Part shown: piece by piece, positions 9,830 to 17,362 of the stretch | How the letters are laid out: each line of letters opens with the position of its first letter | Numbering within the stretch: the first letter of the stretch is position 1 | Source: Pseudochryseolinea flava | Lineage (GTDB): Bacteria > Bacteroidota > Bacteroidia > Cytophagales > Cyclobacteriaceae | Direction of reading: 5' to 3' | Assembly (NCBI RefSeq): GCF_003286915.1 | Contig: NZ_QMFY01000006.1 | Location: forward strand, 124,001 to 188,000 | Length of the DNA: 64,000 nucleotides | Position numbers and translations under genes: made by a program | The notes under the pieces: model-generated | The model's input: only the letters and a program-made list of their open reading frames with translations | The model's database searches: none | What the model was told of the DNA's origin: nothing

Positions 9830-11052
9830 TGAAGAACTATATTGTCATAGTCCTGGTCATTGCGCTAGTGCTAATTTTTTCGTTCGACACGGCAGCACAA
9901 AAGTTTCCTCAATTTCGGCTATCAAAGAAATCATTGGCGAAGATCGAAACGGCTAAGCATGCGGAGAAGAAATTACGTGTTTCAAAACGGATGTTACATC
10001 GCGATAGCATTCAATTTAATCGAAGGTTGCGAAAGTATTACAAACACTATAGCGATAGCTTGTGGCGCGCCGTAAGAGATTATAAACCGATTGATTCTGC
10101 AAGCGTGTCAAATATAAACGCCACAGATTCTATCCTTCATTCTTCGGATACTACTACTATCAATTTTGTGAAGTCGAAATTGCAAGAACATCTGCAATTG
10201 TCATTTGGCACTGATTCTTTAAATACAGAATCGATTGGTGGTGAAATCTCGCGTGAAGCGACTGCGAAAGTTGGCGATCTAACCAAGCGCTATTCGCCTA
10301 CGTTTCCGTCACACGATTCTTTACGCGCCTTAAATGATCTGGACTATCGCGACGTGCTCCCAGCCGATGTTAAGGATTTCTCCGATGTAAAAACACTTGG
10401 TGACTCGTCATATTTGAAAGCGCAAGCACGAGAGAAGGCGGAAGCGTTGTTGATGAAATACTTTCAAGAAAACCCCGCATTCCTAAAGGGCATAGAGCGA
10501 AAGATGAGTTTGCTCATGCGTAAATATTCAATTGTCCCAAATTCAAATGACTTATCAACGGCTGTAAAACGAACGTCGCTTGCGGATCGAAGTTTTCGTG
10601 AGCGTCTTTATGTGGCACTCAATTTCCAATTGCCGAGTATCGATCCTTTAACAATCGATCTTTCTCCCGCTATCGGCTATAAGTTCAATGCGCGATTCAT
10701 TGCCGGTATCGGTGGTACTTATCGGCAATCGTTTACCGACTCTATGCCCAAACTCGCCGCGACTGTGTTCGGCTATAAATCTTTTGCGAGTTACGAAGTT
10801 GTGCGTCAGTTTTTTGTGTATGGAGAATTCGCCAACAATGCGACCAGGCACTTCCGGTTAGAGTCTGCAGCAAAAACCAAATGGACGTCTGCAGCATTTG
10901 CGGGTATTGGACGAAAATTTTTACTCCATCCTAAACTTGAATCAACGATGGTTGTACTGTATAACTTCCTTTATAAAAAGGACGATCCGGTGTATCCCTC
11001 GCGCTGGGCGGTGCGAATAGGTTTTCAAACATCAGCCCTTTCATTCCGCTAG
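9826..11052 (+). CDS. Hypothetical exported protein with C-terminal barrel-like domain
   Basis: A 408-residue protein that overlaps the upstream stop by four bases. An N-terminal hydrophobic signal (about residues 5-24, ending TAA) precedes a basic helical segment (about 28-80, rich in K and R), a Ser/Thr/Asp-rich middle, and a helical stretch (about 180-240). The last 150 residues consist of short beta strands (YVALNFQLPSIDPLTIDLSP, GYKFNARFIAGIGG) ending in SALSFR, suggesting an outer-membrane barrel or barrel-associated domain. I do not recognise the family. The translational overlap suggests it works with the preceding barrel-like protein. Confidence 0.65.
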   Translation: MMKNYIVIVLVIALVLIFSFDTAAQKFPQFRLSKKSLAKIETAKHAEKKLRVSKRMLHRDSIQFNRRLRKYYKHYSDSLWRAVRDYKPIDSASVSNINATDSILHSSDTTTINFVKSKLQEHLQLSFGTDSLNTESIGGEISREATAKVGDLTKRYSPTFPSHDSLRALNDLDYRDVLPADVKDFSDVKTLGDSSYLKAQAREKAEALLMKYFQENPAFLKGIERKMSLLMRKYSIVPNSNDLSTAVKRTSLADRSFRERLYVALNFQLPSIDPLTIDLSPAIGYKFNARFIAGIGGTYRQSFTDSMPKLAATVFGYKSFASYEVVRQFFVYGEFANNATRHFRLESAAKTKWTSAAFAGIGRKFLLHPKLESTMVVLYNFLYKKDDPVYPSRWAVRIGFQTSALSFR

Positions 11053-11171
11053 TTATTTGCTATACCGGCAAACCAGGTGCGTTGAATGTTGGATAGAATA
11101 AATTTTTCCTGTAACACAACAACGCATTCCGGCATTTGTTTTTACAATCATCCTCTTAAAACATTAAGAAG

Positions 11172-11432
11172 ATGAGATCTCGCGAAGTTACAGACAGCAA
11201 CAGTACGCGCTGGAGTTGTGTACAAGCTTTTACTGGTACAAATGGCAAGGCTGCGAAAGAAGCTGTTCAGCTTACCGAAAATTCGGAAAACAAAGTTGAG
11301 GTAATTTGTACACCTTCCGGTGGCGCGCAAACTGTCCGCCTACGCCTGGATCCACAATGGGATGTGAGCGTGAGCGACGAAGCTTTGGTAAGCGCCATCG
11401 AAAAGCAAACAAATCACATATCAAGCGATTGA
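11172..11432 (+). CDS. Small conserved hypothetical protein
   Basis: An 86-residue soluble protein beginning MRSREVTDSNSTRWSCVQAF, with one cysteine and no signal peptide or membrane segment. Its composition and the TRWSCVQAF/VRLRLDPQWD pattern look like a real small protein rather than a chance frame. The function is unknown and there is no clear operon partner: the upstream gene ends about 120 bp before it and the next gene is convergent. Confidence 0.55.
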   Translation: MRSREVTDSNSTRWSCVQAFTGTNGKAAKEAVQLTENSENKVEVICTPSGGAQTVRLRLDPQWDVSVSDEALVSAIEKQTNHISSD

Positions 11433-11469
11433 GTCAAGCATCCATTGAGTTGGTAAATTGTCCAACGTG

Positions 11470-11898
11470 TTAAGCTTTGGGATCGAAGTTCACCATCCAC
11501 TGTACGCCATACTGGTCAGCAAACATGCCGAAATATGATCCCAGTGGTCCATCGGAAAGCAGCATTTCAATTTTTCCGCCCTTTGAAAGTCCCGTAAATA
11601 ATTTATCCGCTTCATCGCGACTGTTCGCCGTGATGGCGATTGAATTTCTGTTGTCGTTTTCATTTACATTTCCCATCACCTGCATAACGTCGCTTCCTAA
11701 AAGCACTGTGTTTTGTCCAATAGGCAAGGCAATGTGCATGATACGTTTGGCATCTGTATCGGGTATTGGATGCTCGGGACTTGACAAATCACCATAACGC
11801 ATAATTTTTCTGAAAGTACCACCGAATACGGATTTGTAGAATGTGAATGCCTCTTCGGCGTTACCATTGAAATGAATGTAGGGATTGATGAGTGCCAT
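11470..11898 (-). CDS. VOC family protein (PhnB/glyoxalase-like)
   Basis: A 142-residue protein of the PhnB-type vicinal-oxygen-chelate superfamily: MALINPYIHFNGNAEEAFTF at the start, FYKSVFGG, then HIALPIGQNTVLLGSD and a C-terminal DQYGVQWMVNFDPKA. Such proteins are metal-binding folds used in glyoxalase-like or antibiotic-resistance roles; the substrate cannot be told. The frame extends upstream only to a TTG at 11943, so the ATG at 11898 is preferred because it gives the standard family start. Two palindromic boxes lie 40-85 bp upstream and suggest control by an ArsR-type repressor encoded elsewhere. Confidence 0.85.
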   Translation of the reverse strand: MALINPYIHFNGNAEEAFTFYKSVFGGTFRKIMRYGDLSSPEHPIPDTDAKRIMHIALPIGQNTVLLGSDVMQVMGNVNENDNRNSIAITANSRDEADKLFTGLSKGGKIEMLLSDGPLGSYFGMFADQYGVQWMVNFDPKA

Positions 11899-11938
11899 AA
11901 TTTTATGAGTTAACGTTTGAATTGTTTTTTTGCTTACT

Positions 11939-11981
11939 TGCAATCAAGTAGTTGCAAATATAGTGCAATCAATTGGTTGCG
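11939..11981. promoter_or_regulatory. Pair of palindromic operator-like boxes upstream of the VOC gene
   Basis: Two near-identical 18-bp boxes, TGCAATCAAGTAGTTGCA (11939-11956) and TGCAATCAATTGGTTGCG (11964-11981), start 25 bp apart. Each is close to palindromic (TGCAA..TTGCA). The same architecture, two boxes with 26-bp spacing, precedes the ArsR gene at 22996. They probably bind a dimeric winged-helix repressor; the regulator is not identified. Confidence 0.6.
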
Positions 11982-12141
11982 CAAGTTTATGTAGAAAAAA
12001 GTCCGTTGCTCGAAAGGGGGCTATCTTAAAAATCAACTTCGATTGAGGATTGCGCGTGATTATTCCAGCCCGTGTGAAAATATCTGAAAGCTTGTATATT
12101 GGTGTTTCGTCAACGTAAAAAAACAGGGAGAATAGTACGTA

Positions 12142-12573
12142 ATGAAACTTGAGGACTACAAAAAATGCTTTGCCCAACATTATACTGAATTCGTTTTAAA
12201 ACATCGAATTGGTGATGATCAAGTCACGGAAAATGTGGCTTACGAAAAAATTAAAAATGTGCTGCGTGTTGATCTGGGCGAAGGGCAATTTTTTTATTTT
12301 AAAGAGGGGAGGTTGCAGATGATCTACATTTCTAACGAAACTGTTATTAAGAAGCTGTGGGAGGAGTTTAAACGTGGTGAAGACATTGATAATCCCGATC
12401 AAACCCTTAGGTCGCGTGCAGGGAAAACTTCAAATCAATTGGTTTTTCCATCCCGTGGTATAGCCGCTTCAGTAACGCATGACGAGGTAGACTTTATGGA
12501 ATTATATCCACCGTGTACCATGGAAGATTATCTCGAAAACATTTATCGCGAATTCCAACCGTTTATTCGATAG
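12142..12573 (+). CDS. Conserved hypothetical protein
   Basis: A 143-residue soluble protein starting MKLEDYKKCFAQHYTEFVLK. It has a mixed alpha/beta pattern with a strand pair (VLRVDLGEGQFFYFKEGRLQ) and a C-terminal YPPCTMEDYLENIYREFQPF. No signal peptide, no known motif. It precedes a VOC gene by 18 bp and may be co-transcribed with it. The function is unknown. Confidence 0.6.
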   Translation: MKLEDYKKCFAQHYTEFVLKHRIGDDQVTENVAYEKIKNVLRVDLGEGQFFYFKEGRLQMIYISNETVIKKLWEEFKRGEDIDNPDQTLRSRAGKTSNQLVFPSRGIAASVTHDEVDFMELYPPCTMEDYLENIYREFQPFIR

Positions 12574-12591
12574 TGATTTTTAAAATGTAAA

Positions 12592-12996
12592 ATGAGAAAC
12601 ATGGCCACAAAACAGATAACACGCTTTGCGCCTGAACTTCACATTCCGATGGGCACGCATGACATCGGCTTTTATTTAGATTTTGGCGCCATTGAACATT
12701 TCTGTTTTCGAAATGATGACGGTAGTATTCATGTTGCAGAGATGGAATTGGATGGCGCAACTTTTCACGTGCATGAAATCAACCGCAGCTCTAACGCGCT
12801 TGAGCCAATCAGCGCAATGGGTGTGACTACAATCATCGGACTGTTTGTGGATGATGTCGATGCTGTAATGCAAAAGGCTATTCAAGCAGGAGCAATTGAA
12901 ATTAATCCGGCAAGGGACTACGAATATGGTTACAGACAAGGGATGTTCAAAGACCCTTTTGGACACTACTGGCAAATACAAAAGAAAGTAGAGTAG
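12592..12996 (+). CDS. VOC family protein (glyoxalase/bleomycin-resistance-like)
   Basis: A 134-residue protein, or 131 if the ATG at 12601 is the start. Motifs of the PhnB-like VOC fold are visible: an FYLDFGAIEHFCFR strand, GATFHVHEI, TTIIGLFVDDVDAVMQKAI, a YGYRQGMFKDPFGHYWQI ending typical of the family. The substrate is unknown. It lies 18 bp after the hypothetical gene at 12142, same strand. A second VOC protein lies 0.7 kb upstream on the other strand, but the two are not close copies. Confidence 0.8.
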   Translation: MRNMATKQITRFAPELHIPMGTHDIGFYLDFGAIEHFCFRNDDGSIHVAEMELDGATFHVHEINRSSNALEPISAMGVTTIIGLFVDDVDAVMQKAIQAGAIEINPARDYEYGYRQGMFKDPFGHYWQIQKKVE

Positions 12997-13201
12997 ACTA
13001 TTTTACTTTTGTTCTGCCTGCAGAAATGTTGCCATGTGTAGTATTGTGCCACTGAAATTAGGAAAAAAAGAATGCCTATTTGCGACGCAACAGAATATCT
13101 ATTTTTTTCGACGAAGCATTGAAGTATCAGTGTGAGTTTGCAGAAAAGAATGAATCTGTTACACACGCGGAATGTATTTAGAAGGCGTAGCGCGCTGTAA
13201 T

Positions 13202-13756
13202 TTAATCTTTGATTCTCTCGTAATAGTGCATCACTTGTCCGGCTTTGAAAATTTTAGTGTTCTTTAATTTAAGCACGCGGCGTTCGGGGATATTGTGAAA
13301 AAGAAGTAATCCGTCTTGTGCGATGACAGGGTGAATGCAAAGGTGATATTCGTCGATCAAATCAAGTTTTGCCAGCGCGTTAATCAAGCTTGGACTACCA
13401 ATTAAAACATCCTTACCAGGCTGTTTCTTCAATAACTGAACTTCATCCTCAAGACTCTTTGTAGCAAGAACAGAATTTTCCCAGCTCAGAGATTTTAGTG
13501 TACGGGAGAAAACAACTTTCTGGATATGGTGCAAAGCGTTAGCAAAATCATCCATCGACTTTTCTCCACTGGGATTTTTTACCAATCCCGGCCAGTAGCC
13601 TTCCATGAGTTGGTAGGTGGTTCTACCGTAAAGAATAATATCAGAGTTTCTGATTACATCCGTGTAATGATCATGTAGTCCTTCGTCCGCGATTCCGGAA
13701 GTATGATCACAAGAACCGTTGAGCGCAATATTTAAAGTAGCTACTATTTTAGCCAT
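13202..13756 (-). CDS. Dihydrofolate reductase/RibD C-terminal-like reductase
   Basis: A 184-residue protein of the RibD_C/DHFR-like fold common in Bacteroidetes. It begins MAKIVATLNIALNGSCDH, continues with SDIILYGRTTYQLMEGYWPG (the nucleotide-site region), VVFSRTLKSLSW, VLIGSPSLINALAKLDLIDE and HPVIAQDGLLLF, and ends in the usual short strand pair. It probably reduces a small substrate with NADPH; the substrate is unknown and the protein need not be a folate enzyme. It is a single gene, 45 bp from the region holding the hsdM remnant's left side. Confidence 0.85.
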   Translation of the reverse strand: MAKIVATLNIALNGSCDHTSGIADEGLHDHYTDVIRNSDIILYGRTTYQLMEGYWPGLVKNPSGEKSMDDFANALHHIQKVVFSRTLKSLSWENSVLATKSLEDEVQLLKKQPGKDVLIGSPSLINALAKLDLIDEYHLCIHPVIAQDGLLLFHNIPERRVLKLKNTKIFKAGQVMHYYERIKD

Positions 13757-13919
13757 GTCAATTTTGTTAACGGATGCAATGTCGGAAGTAACGCTTTTAT
13801 TGCAGCGTTAGTCTGCGACAATTTCCGGGCATTTTGCGACATCGCGCTACCATCTTGGCAATAGGTTCAAGAGCATGGTTTTCATGGTACAAAAACGAAT
13901 TGAGGATACTAACAAGCGG

Positions 13920-14480
13920 TCAAGGAGAACATTGCTTACTCTCGCCCAGCACATCGCGCTCGGTGTTGTGCAGATCAAAATCTATATCGTTGAGCTGATT
14001 GATGATTTTAACAATCAATTCGTTCTTCGCGGATTCAGACTTACCCAGCTTGCTACTGGTGAGGTCGAGGTCTTCGAATAGATTACTAAATTCCTCCTCA
14101 CTGGGCGTACCCATAGTGCTCTGCTCAATGTGATTGAGAATTTTGGTGAGGTCATCGAGAATGAATTTTGCTTTGCCTTCGCCATTGCCTCGCTCTGCGA
14201 GTTCACGGAAAAGCTCATCTGGTTCTAGATAATAACCGAGCGCATCTAGCGCATCGGCTTTCACTTCTTTTAAGTAGAGTCTTTTCTCTTTGTGTTTCTT
14301 AAGATCGGAGTAGGTGAGATTGTCACCTTTAAGAATCTTGTTGGCATGATCTTCCATTTTTTCGCTGAGATACTTATAGAAGATAAAGCCAAGAATATAA
14401 TCCCTGAAATCATCGGCATCCATTTTCCCGCGCAGGGTATCGGCTAGTTTTCAGCGAAATTGTTTGAGTTCTTCGGGCAT
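13920..14480 (-). pseudogene. hsdM: Truncated type I restriction-modification methylase (hsdM) remnant
   Basis: The minus-strand frame starts ATG at 14480 (MPEELKQFR), hits an in-frame TGA at 14451-14453, and continues KLADTLRGKMDADDFRDYIL, the standard HsdM N-terminus, through FDLHNTERDVLGE. There the family sequence stops and a short unrelated tail (SKQCSP) ends at 13920. A normal HsdM has about 500 residues; here only the N-terminal helical part of about 185 remains, and the SAM-binding and catalytic NPPF parts are missing. No hsdS or hsdR is seen nearby. The nonsense codon plus the deletion make this a dead gene, probably a scar of a lost island next to the tRNA. Confidence 0.85.
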
Positions 14481-14592
14481 CGTTTGGTGAGGTTCAATTC
14501 AAAAGCCCACCATGGTAAACTTTGAAGATTAAAGATGTCCAATGCGGAAGATGAGCAGTCCATAAGGCTAATACCTGATATTTTGGATTGTT

Positions 14593-14705
14593 TTATCAGG
14601 TTACGGCCTGATAATTAGCCAATAAACGGATTGAATACATGTTCAAACTTAGTGAATATCAATAGATTGATAGTGGTTTACAAATTACTCAACGTACTGA
14701 GTAAT
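14593..14705. promoter_or_regulatory. Two 22-bp inverted repeats upstream of the hsdM remnant
   Basis: Bases 14593-14614 read TTATCAGG-6 bp-CCTGATAA and bases 14684-14705 read ATTACTCA-6 bp-TGAGTAAT. Both have perfect 8-bp arms with a 6-bp spacer, and a further TTTACTCA half-site follows the second. They could be operators of the lost restriction system or recombination scars. The rest of 14481-14812 shows no gene. Confidence 0.4.
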
Positions 14706-14812
14706 TTTACTCAATGCATCTTTGATCCACAGCAAACCGACACTATCTGCCGAAAAGTGGTCTTTAACTCCCTACTTAAGATTGCCTTCATTTTCTCCGT
14801 GTGAGAGCGAAT

Positions 14813-14864
14813 AAAAAAACAGCGTGAATCCGATCGCTCTCGCGCTCACACTCACGCTGTTTTT
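14813..14864 (-). terminator. Strong hairpin terminator of the tRNA-Arg gene
   Basis: The arms ACAGCGTGA (14819-14827) and TCACGCTGT (14852-14860) are perfect complements flanked by an A-run on the left and a T-run on the right, so the hairpin can end transcription in both directions. In the minus direction it lies directly after the tRNA. An overlapping alternative pairing (GTGTGAG at about 14799 with CTCACAC inside the loop) is also possible. Confidence 0.75.
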
Positions 14865-14865
14865 G

Positions 14866-14937
14866 TAGCCCCGGCAGGAATCGAACCTGCATCTTCAGAA
14901 TCGGAATCTGAAATTCTATCCATTGAAATACGGAGCC
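14866..14937 (-). tRNA. tRNA-Arg (anticodon CCG)
   Basis: The minus strand folds as a tRNA of 72 nt. The acceptor 5' strand is GGCTCCG and the 3' strand is CGGGGCT, with a first G-U pair. The anticodon arm is TCAGA-TTCCGAT-TCTGA, giving anticodon CCG for Arg codon CGG. The T arm is GCAGG-TTCGATT-CCTGC. The D stem has a weak first pair. The discriminator is A and CCA is not encoded, as is common in Bacteroidetes. Confidence 0.85.
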
Positions 14938-14983
14938 ATTTAATTAAGTAGATGCCCTGCTGGCAGTCTTGTTGTTTATATAT

Positions 14984-15044
14984 CATCTTCAGAATCGTCC
15001 CGATAGCTATCGGGATGAAATTTAATCCATTGAAATACGGAGCC
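14984..15044 (-). pseudogene. tRNA-Arg remnant interrupted by a palindrome
   Basis: The minus strand from 15044 repeats the first 20 bases of the intact tRNA-Arg (GGCTCCGTATTTCAATGGAT). It then diverges, carries TCCCGATAGCTATCGGGA (14998-15015) at the anticodon arm, resumes with ATTCTGAAGATG, and loses similarity before the T arm. It is a decayed second copy of the gene upstream of it in the same direction and cannot give a functional tRNA. Confidence 0.75.
14998..15015. repeat. 18-bp perfect palindrome
   Basis: TCCCGATAGCTATCGGGA is a perfect palindrome sitting inside the tRNA remnant. To my knowledge this motif is widespread as a short intergenic palindrome in Bacteroidetes genomes, and here it seems to have been inserted or to have replaced the anticodon loop. 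Confidence 0.6.
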
Positions 15045-15344
15045 ATGCTGGTTAACGGTTATCAGTTATCAGTTCACTGTTATCTGTCAACCTTGAGCGT
15101 AATCCATCCAACTTGCTCCTGAATTTTTCCGATAAAAATCTGAAGTCATTCCCAAAGCTTTGAAATTAGCGCAAATTGCACCTTTCTGCTATTGAATAGC
15201 CGCAAAAATAGTCATTCGGGTCTACCGAAAAAATTTCTTCATTGGAAATGGCGAATCCTTTTACCGTTTTCGGCGTGAAATGACAAGTGTACACGCAGAA
15301 CGATTGGCATGATGTGCCTAAATTGACGAAAGTATAGATCCCGC

Positions 15345-15932
15345 ATGACCGCTGCCGCTGAACAAATAATCGCCAACCTCTCCAGGCATATTTCCCTGAC
15401 CGAAGACGAAACTTCTTTTTTTCTTTCCCGACTTAAGGCTAAGACACTCGACAGTGGTGACGTGCTGTTACAAGCTGGGCAAGCCTGCGATACGTTCAAC
15501 TATGTTGTGCATGGTGCGTTGCGGGCGTTTTTCTCAACCGAGAACGACAAAGAAGTGACCATCATGTTTGCGATAGCCGATTGGTGGATCACCGATATGC
15601 CTTGCTTCGTTAATCGACAGCCTGCCATGATCTCCATAACGGCCATCGAAGATACCTCTATCTTGCAACTGCGATACGAAGATTTGGAGTTGCTTTATAC
15701 GCGAATCCCGAAGTTTGAACGGGCGATGCGTATCATGATGCAAAATGCATACGTTCGGGAGCAGCTCAGGGTGTTGCAAACTTTTTCGCAACCAGCAGAA
15801 GAACGCTATCTCAATTTCTTGCAAAAGTACCCAGGTATTGCTTCCAAAGTCACCAACAAACACATTGCCTCTTATCTTGGTATTACGCCAGAGTTCTTGA
15901 GTGTAGTAAGAAGCAGACTTCGTCACAAATAG
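15345..15932 (+). CDS. Crp/Fnr family transcriptional regulator
   Basis: A 195-residue protein with an N-terminal cyclic-nucleotide-binding-type jelly roll (about 25-110, motifs SGDVLLQAGQACDTFNYVVH and GALRAFF) and a C-terminal winged helix (about 150-195) with the recognition region HIASYLGITPEFLSVVRSRL. This short Bacteroidetes subgroup is common as a lone regulator; the effector is unknown. The gene stands alone. The 300 bp before it hold the tRNA remnant, a short TTATCAG tandem near 15059, and no other feature I can support. Confidence 0.88.
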   Translation: MTAAAEQIIANLSRHISLTEDETSFFLSRLKAKTLDSGDVLLQAGQACDTFNYVVHGALRAFFSTENDKEVTIMFAIADWWITDMPCFVNRQPAMISITAIEDTSILQLRYEDLELLYTRIPKFERAMRIMMQNAYVREQLRVLQTFSQPAEERYLNFLQKYPGIASKVTNKHIASYLGITPEFLSVVRSRLRHK

Positions 15933-16004
15933 CGTTTATTAATGTACATTAATTTTTGTCTGCGGGTGATCGCATAGTTTTGGGTTCAAATAAATAAAAC
16001 ACTT

Positions 16005-16361
16005 ATGGTAATACTCATTGCGGGTCCGTATCGCGGCGGCACTAACGACAATCCTGAATTAATGAAGAAAAATTTGGAAGCGTTGGAAGCAGTAGCCCTT
16101 CCGTTATTTCGTTTAGGACATCTTCCTTTAATTGGCGAATGGATAGCCCTACCGTTAATTAAAAAAGCGGGCTCAACAAAAGTTGGCGATGATGCGTGGA
16201 ACGAAATACAATACCCTGTAGCACATAAGCTGTTGGAAAAGTGCGATGCAGTGCTGCGAATACCAGGGGAATCGAAAGGCGCCGACAATGATGTGCGCAT
16301 TGCGACGGAGCGTGGGCTGAAAATATTTTACAGACTCGAGGATGTACCCAGCGCAACGTAA
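16005..16361 (+). CDS. DUF4406/nucleoside 2-deoxyribosyltransferase-like protein
   Basis: A 118-residue protein beginning MVILIAGPYRGG, with the AGPYR motif of the nucleoside 2-deoxyribosyltransferase superfamily, a CDAVLRIPGESKGADNDVRIA stretch and a C-terminal ERGLKIFY strand. The enzyme superfamily cleaves N-glycosidic bonds of nucleosides; DUF4406 members are often not characterised. It starts 72 bp after the Crp/Fnr gene on the same strand and could share its transcript. It converges with the MarR gene, with an 17-bp gap. Confidence 0.75.
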   Translation: MVILIAGPYRGGTNDNPELMKKNLEALEAVALPLFRLGHLPLIGEWIALPLIKKAGSTKVGDDAWNEIQYPVAHKLLEKCDAVLRIPGESKGADNDVRIATERGLKIFYRLEDVPSAT

Positions 16362-16378
16362 TGTAAATGCTGTAGAAA

Positions 16379-16984
16379 TTATTTCAATGCTACATGTTCT
16401 GGACAATCTAAACGCAATTCGCTTTCCAATAACCTTGCTCGGAGAAGTTTACAATAGTGGATTCCATTTTCATTTGAATACAGCGAACACGTTGCGCACA
16501 TACGTTGTACGGTGATGATCCCTGATTTATTTAGGTGTTCAATCAACGTTAGCAGGACTTTTAAGGTTATATGTTTTTCATTTTCTGACATTGTACCGAG
16601 GGGCTTTTCAATTGCAGAGGAGAAATTGGAGCTCTTCTCTGCAATTTTTTTTCCTGCAGCCGTTAATGTAACACTGTAGCTTCGCGTGTCGTTGGGATCG
16701 TCGGTTTTGCTGATGAGCTTTTTCTCTAAAAGAATTTTGATGCTATCGCTTATGGTAGCCTTCGTCATGTTAAACTCGTTCGCGAGATAGCTGACTTTTG
16801 CCTTTTCTTTTGAGTGAAAGAGTAAGAATATTAGAATCTGAATTTGGATCGGACTCAACGAATATTCCTTACTCTCATTCCAAAGAAGCACGCGAAATGC
16901 TTGTGAAATTCTTTCCATCGCAACCACGATGCGGCTATCGATGTTTTCATTTTGCTCATCTAAATTGAAAGAAGATTTCTTCAT
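16379..16984 (-). CDS. MarR family transcriptional regulator with C-terminal cysteine cluster
   Basis: A 201-residue protein with a MarR winged helix (about 30-140: LSPIQIQILIFLLFHS, ANEFNMTKATISDSIKILL, DPNDTRSYSVTLTAAGKK). An unusual extra C-terminal segment has C-A-T-C, then H-Y-C and a final D-C-P-E-H, four cysteines that could bind a metal or iron-sulfur cluster or act as a redox switch. The ATG at 16984 is preferred over the GTG two codons upstream. It is the last gene after the protoglobin and DUF2024 genes on the same strand and is the best candidate to bind the palindrome at 17968. Confidence 0.85.
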   Translation of the reverse strand: MKKSSFNLDEQNENIDSRIVVAMERISQAFRVLLWNESKEYSLSPIQIQILIFLLFHSKEKAKVSYLANEFNMTKATISDSIKILLEKKLISKTDDPNDTRSYSVTLTAAGKKIAEKSSNFSSAIEKPLGTMSENEKHITLKVLLTLIEHLNKSGIITVQRMCATCSLYSNENGIHYCKLLRARLLESELRLDCPEHVALK

Positions 16985-17044
16985 GCCCACAATCTTTCCC
17001 TAAAGATACTTCCGAATCACTCAGCTACAATGCGTTTGCAACGC

Positions 17045-17308
17045 CTAGTTGCAGTTGCGTAGCTCAAGAATAAAATAACCGGTCTCCAGAATACTCTTAA
17101 CCATCTTATCACTGGCTTGTTCTATATGGCAAAACGCACACTGATTGACAACCACATCACTTGTGCTCAATGATTTTGACGCAAGGTATTGACGACCAAA
17201 CTGACGAATTAATTGTTCATCTTTCTGCTCTTTAGGGACGATGATGTCGAAATTCATGATTGTTCCATTTTGTTTTGTTACATAAGTATCCCATACTGCG
17301 ACTTGCAT
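17045..17308 (-). CDS. DUF2024 family protein
   Basis: An 87-residue protein matching DUF2024: MQVAVWDTYVTKQNGTIMNF at the start, FDIIVPKEQKDE in the middle, a C-A-F-C-H motif at about residue 57 and GYFILELRNCN at the end. The function of this small family is unknown. It sits between the protoglobin and MarR genes with 54-bp gaps on both sides. The CxxCH motif, like the cysteines of the MarR protein, suggests metal or redox chemistry, which is inference. Confidence 0.85.
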   Translation of the reverse strand: MQVAVWDTYVTKQNGTIMNFDIIVPKEQKDEQLIRQFGRQYLASKSLSTSDVVVNQCAFCHIEQASDKMVKSILETGYFILELRNCN

Positions 17309-17362
17309 ATTATTCTAATTTAATTGTTGATATAGATTTTTGATTGCGCGGATCTTCTCGCG

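Noticed and set aside
13875-14081. Plus-strand frame opposite the hsdM remnant
   Set aside because: The minus strand carries recognisable HsdM sequence; the plus frame has no similarity to a known protein.
14593-15015. CRISPR array or riboswitch around the palindromes near the tRNA
   Set aside because: The palindromes differ in sequence and spacing, there are no repeated units with spacers and no cas gene, and no riboswitch-like core is seen.
14866-15044. Attachment site of an integrated element with tRNA-Arg as target
   Set aside because: The duplicated part is the 5' half of the tRNA, not the 3' end usually duplicated by integrases, and no integrase gene is present in the window; decayed tandem duplication is simpler.
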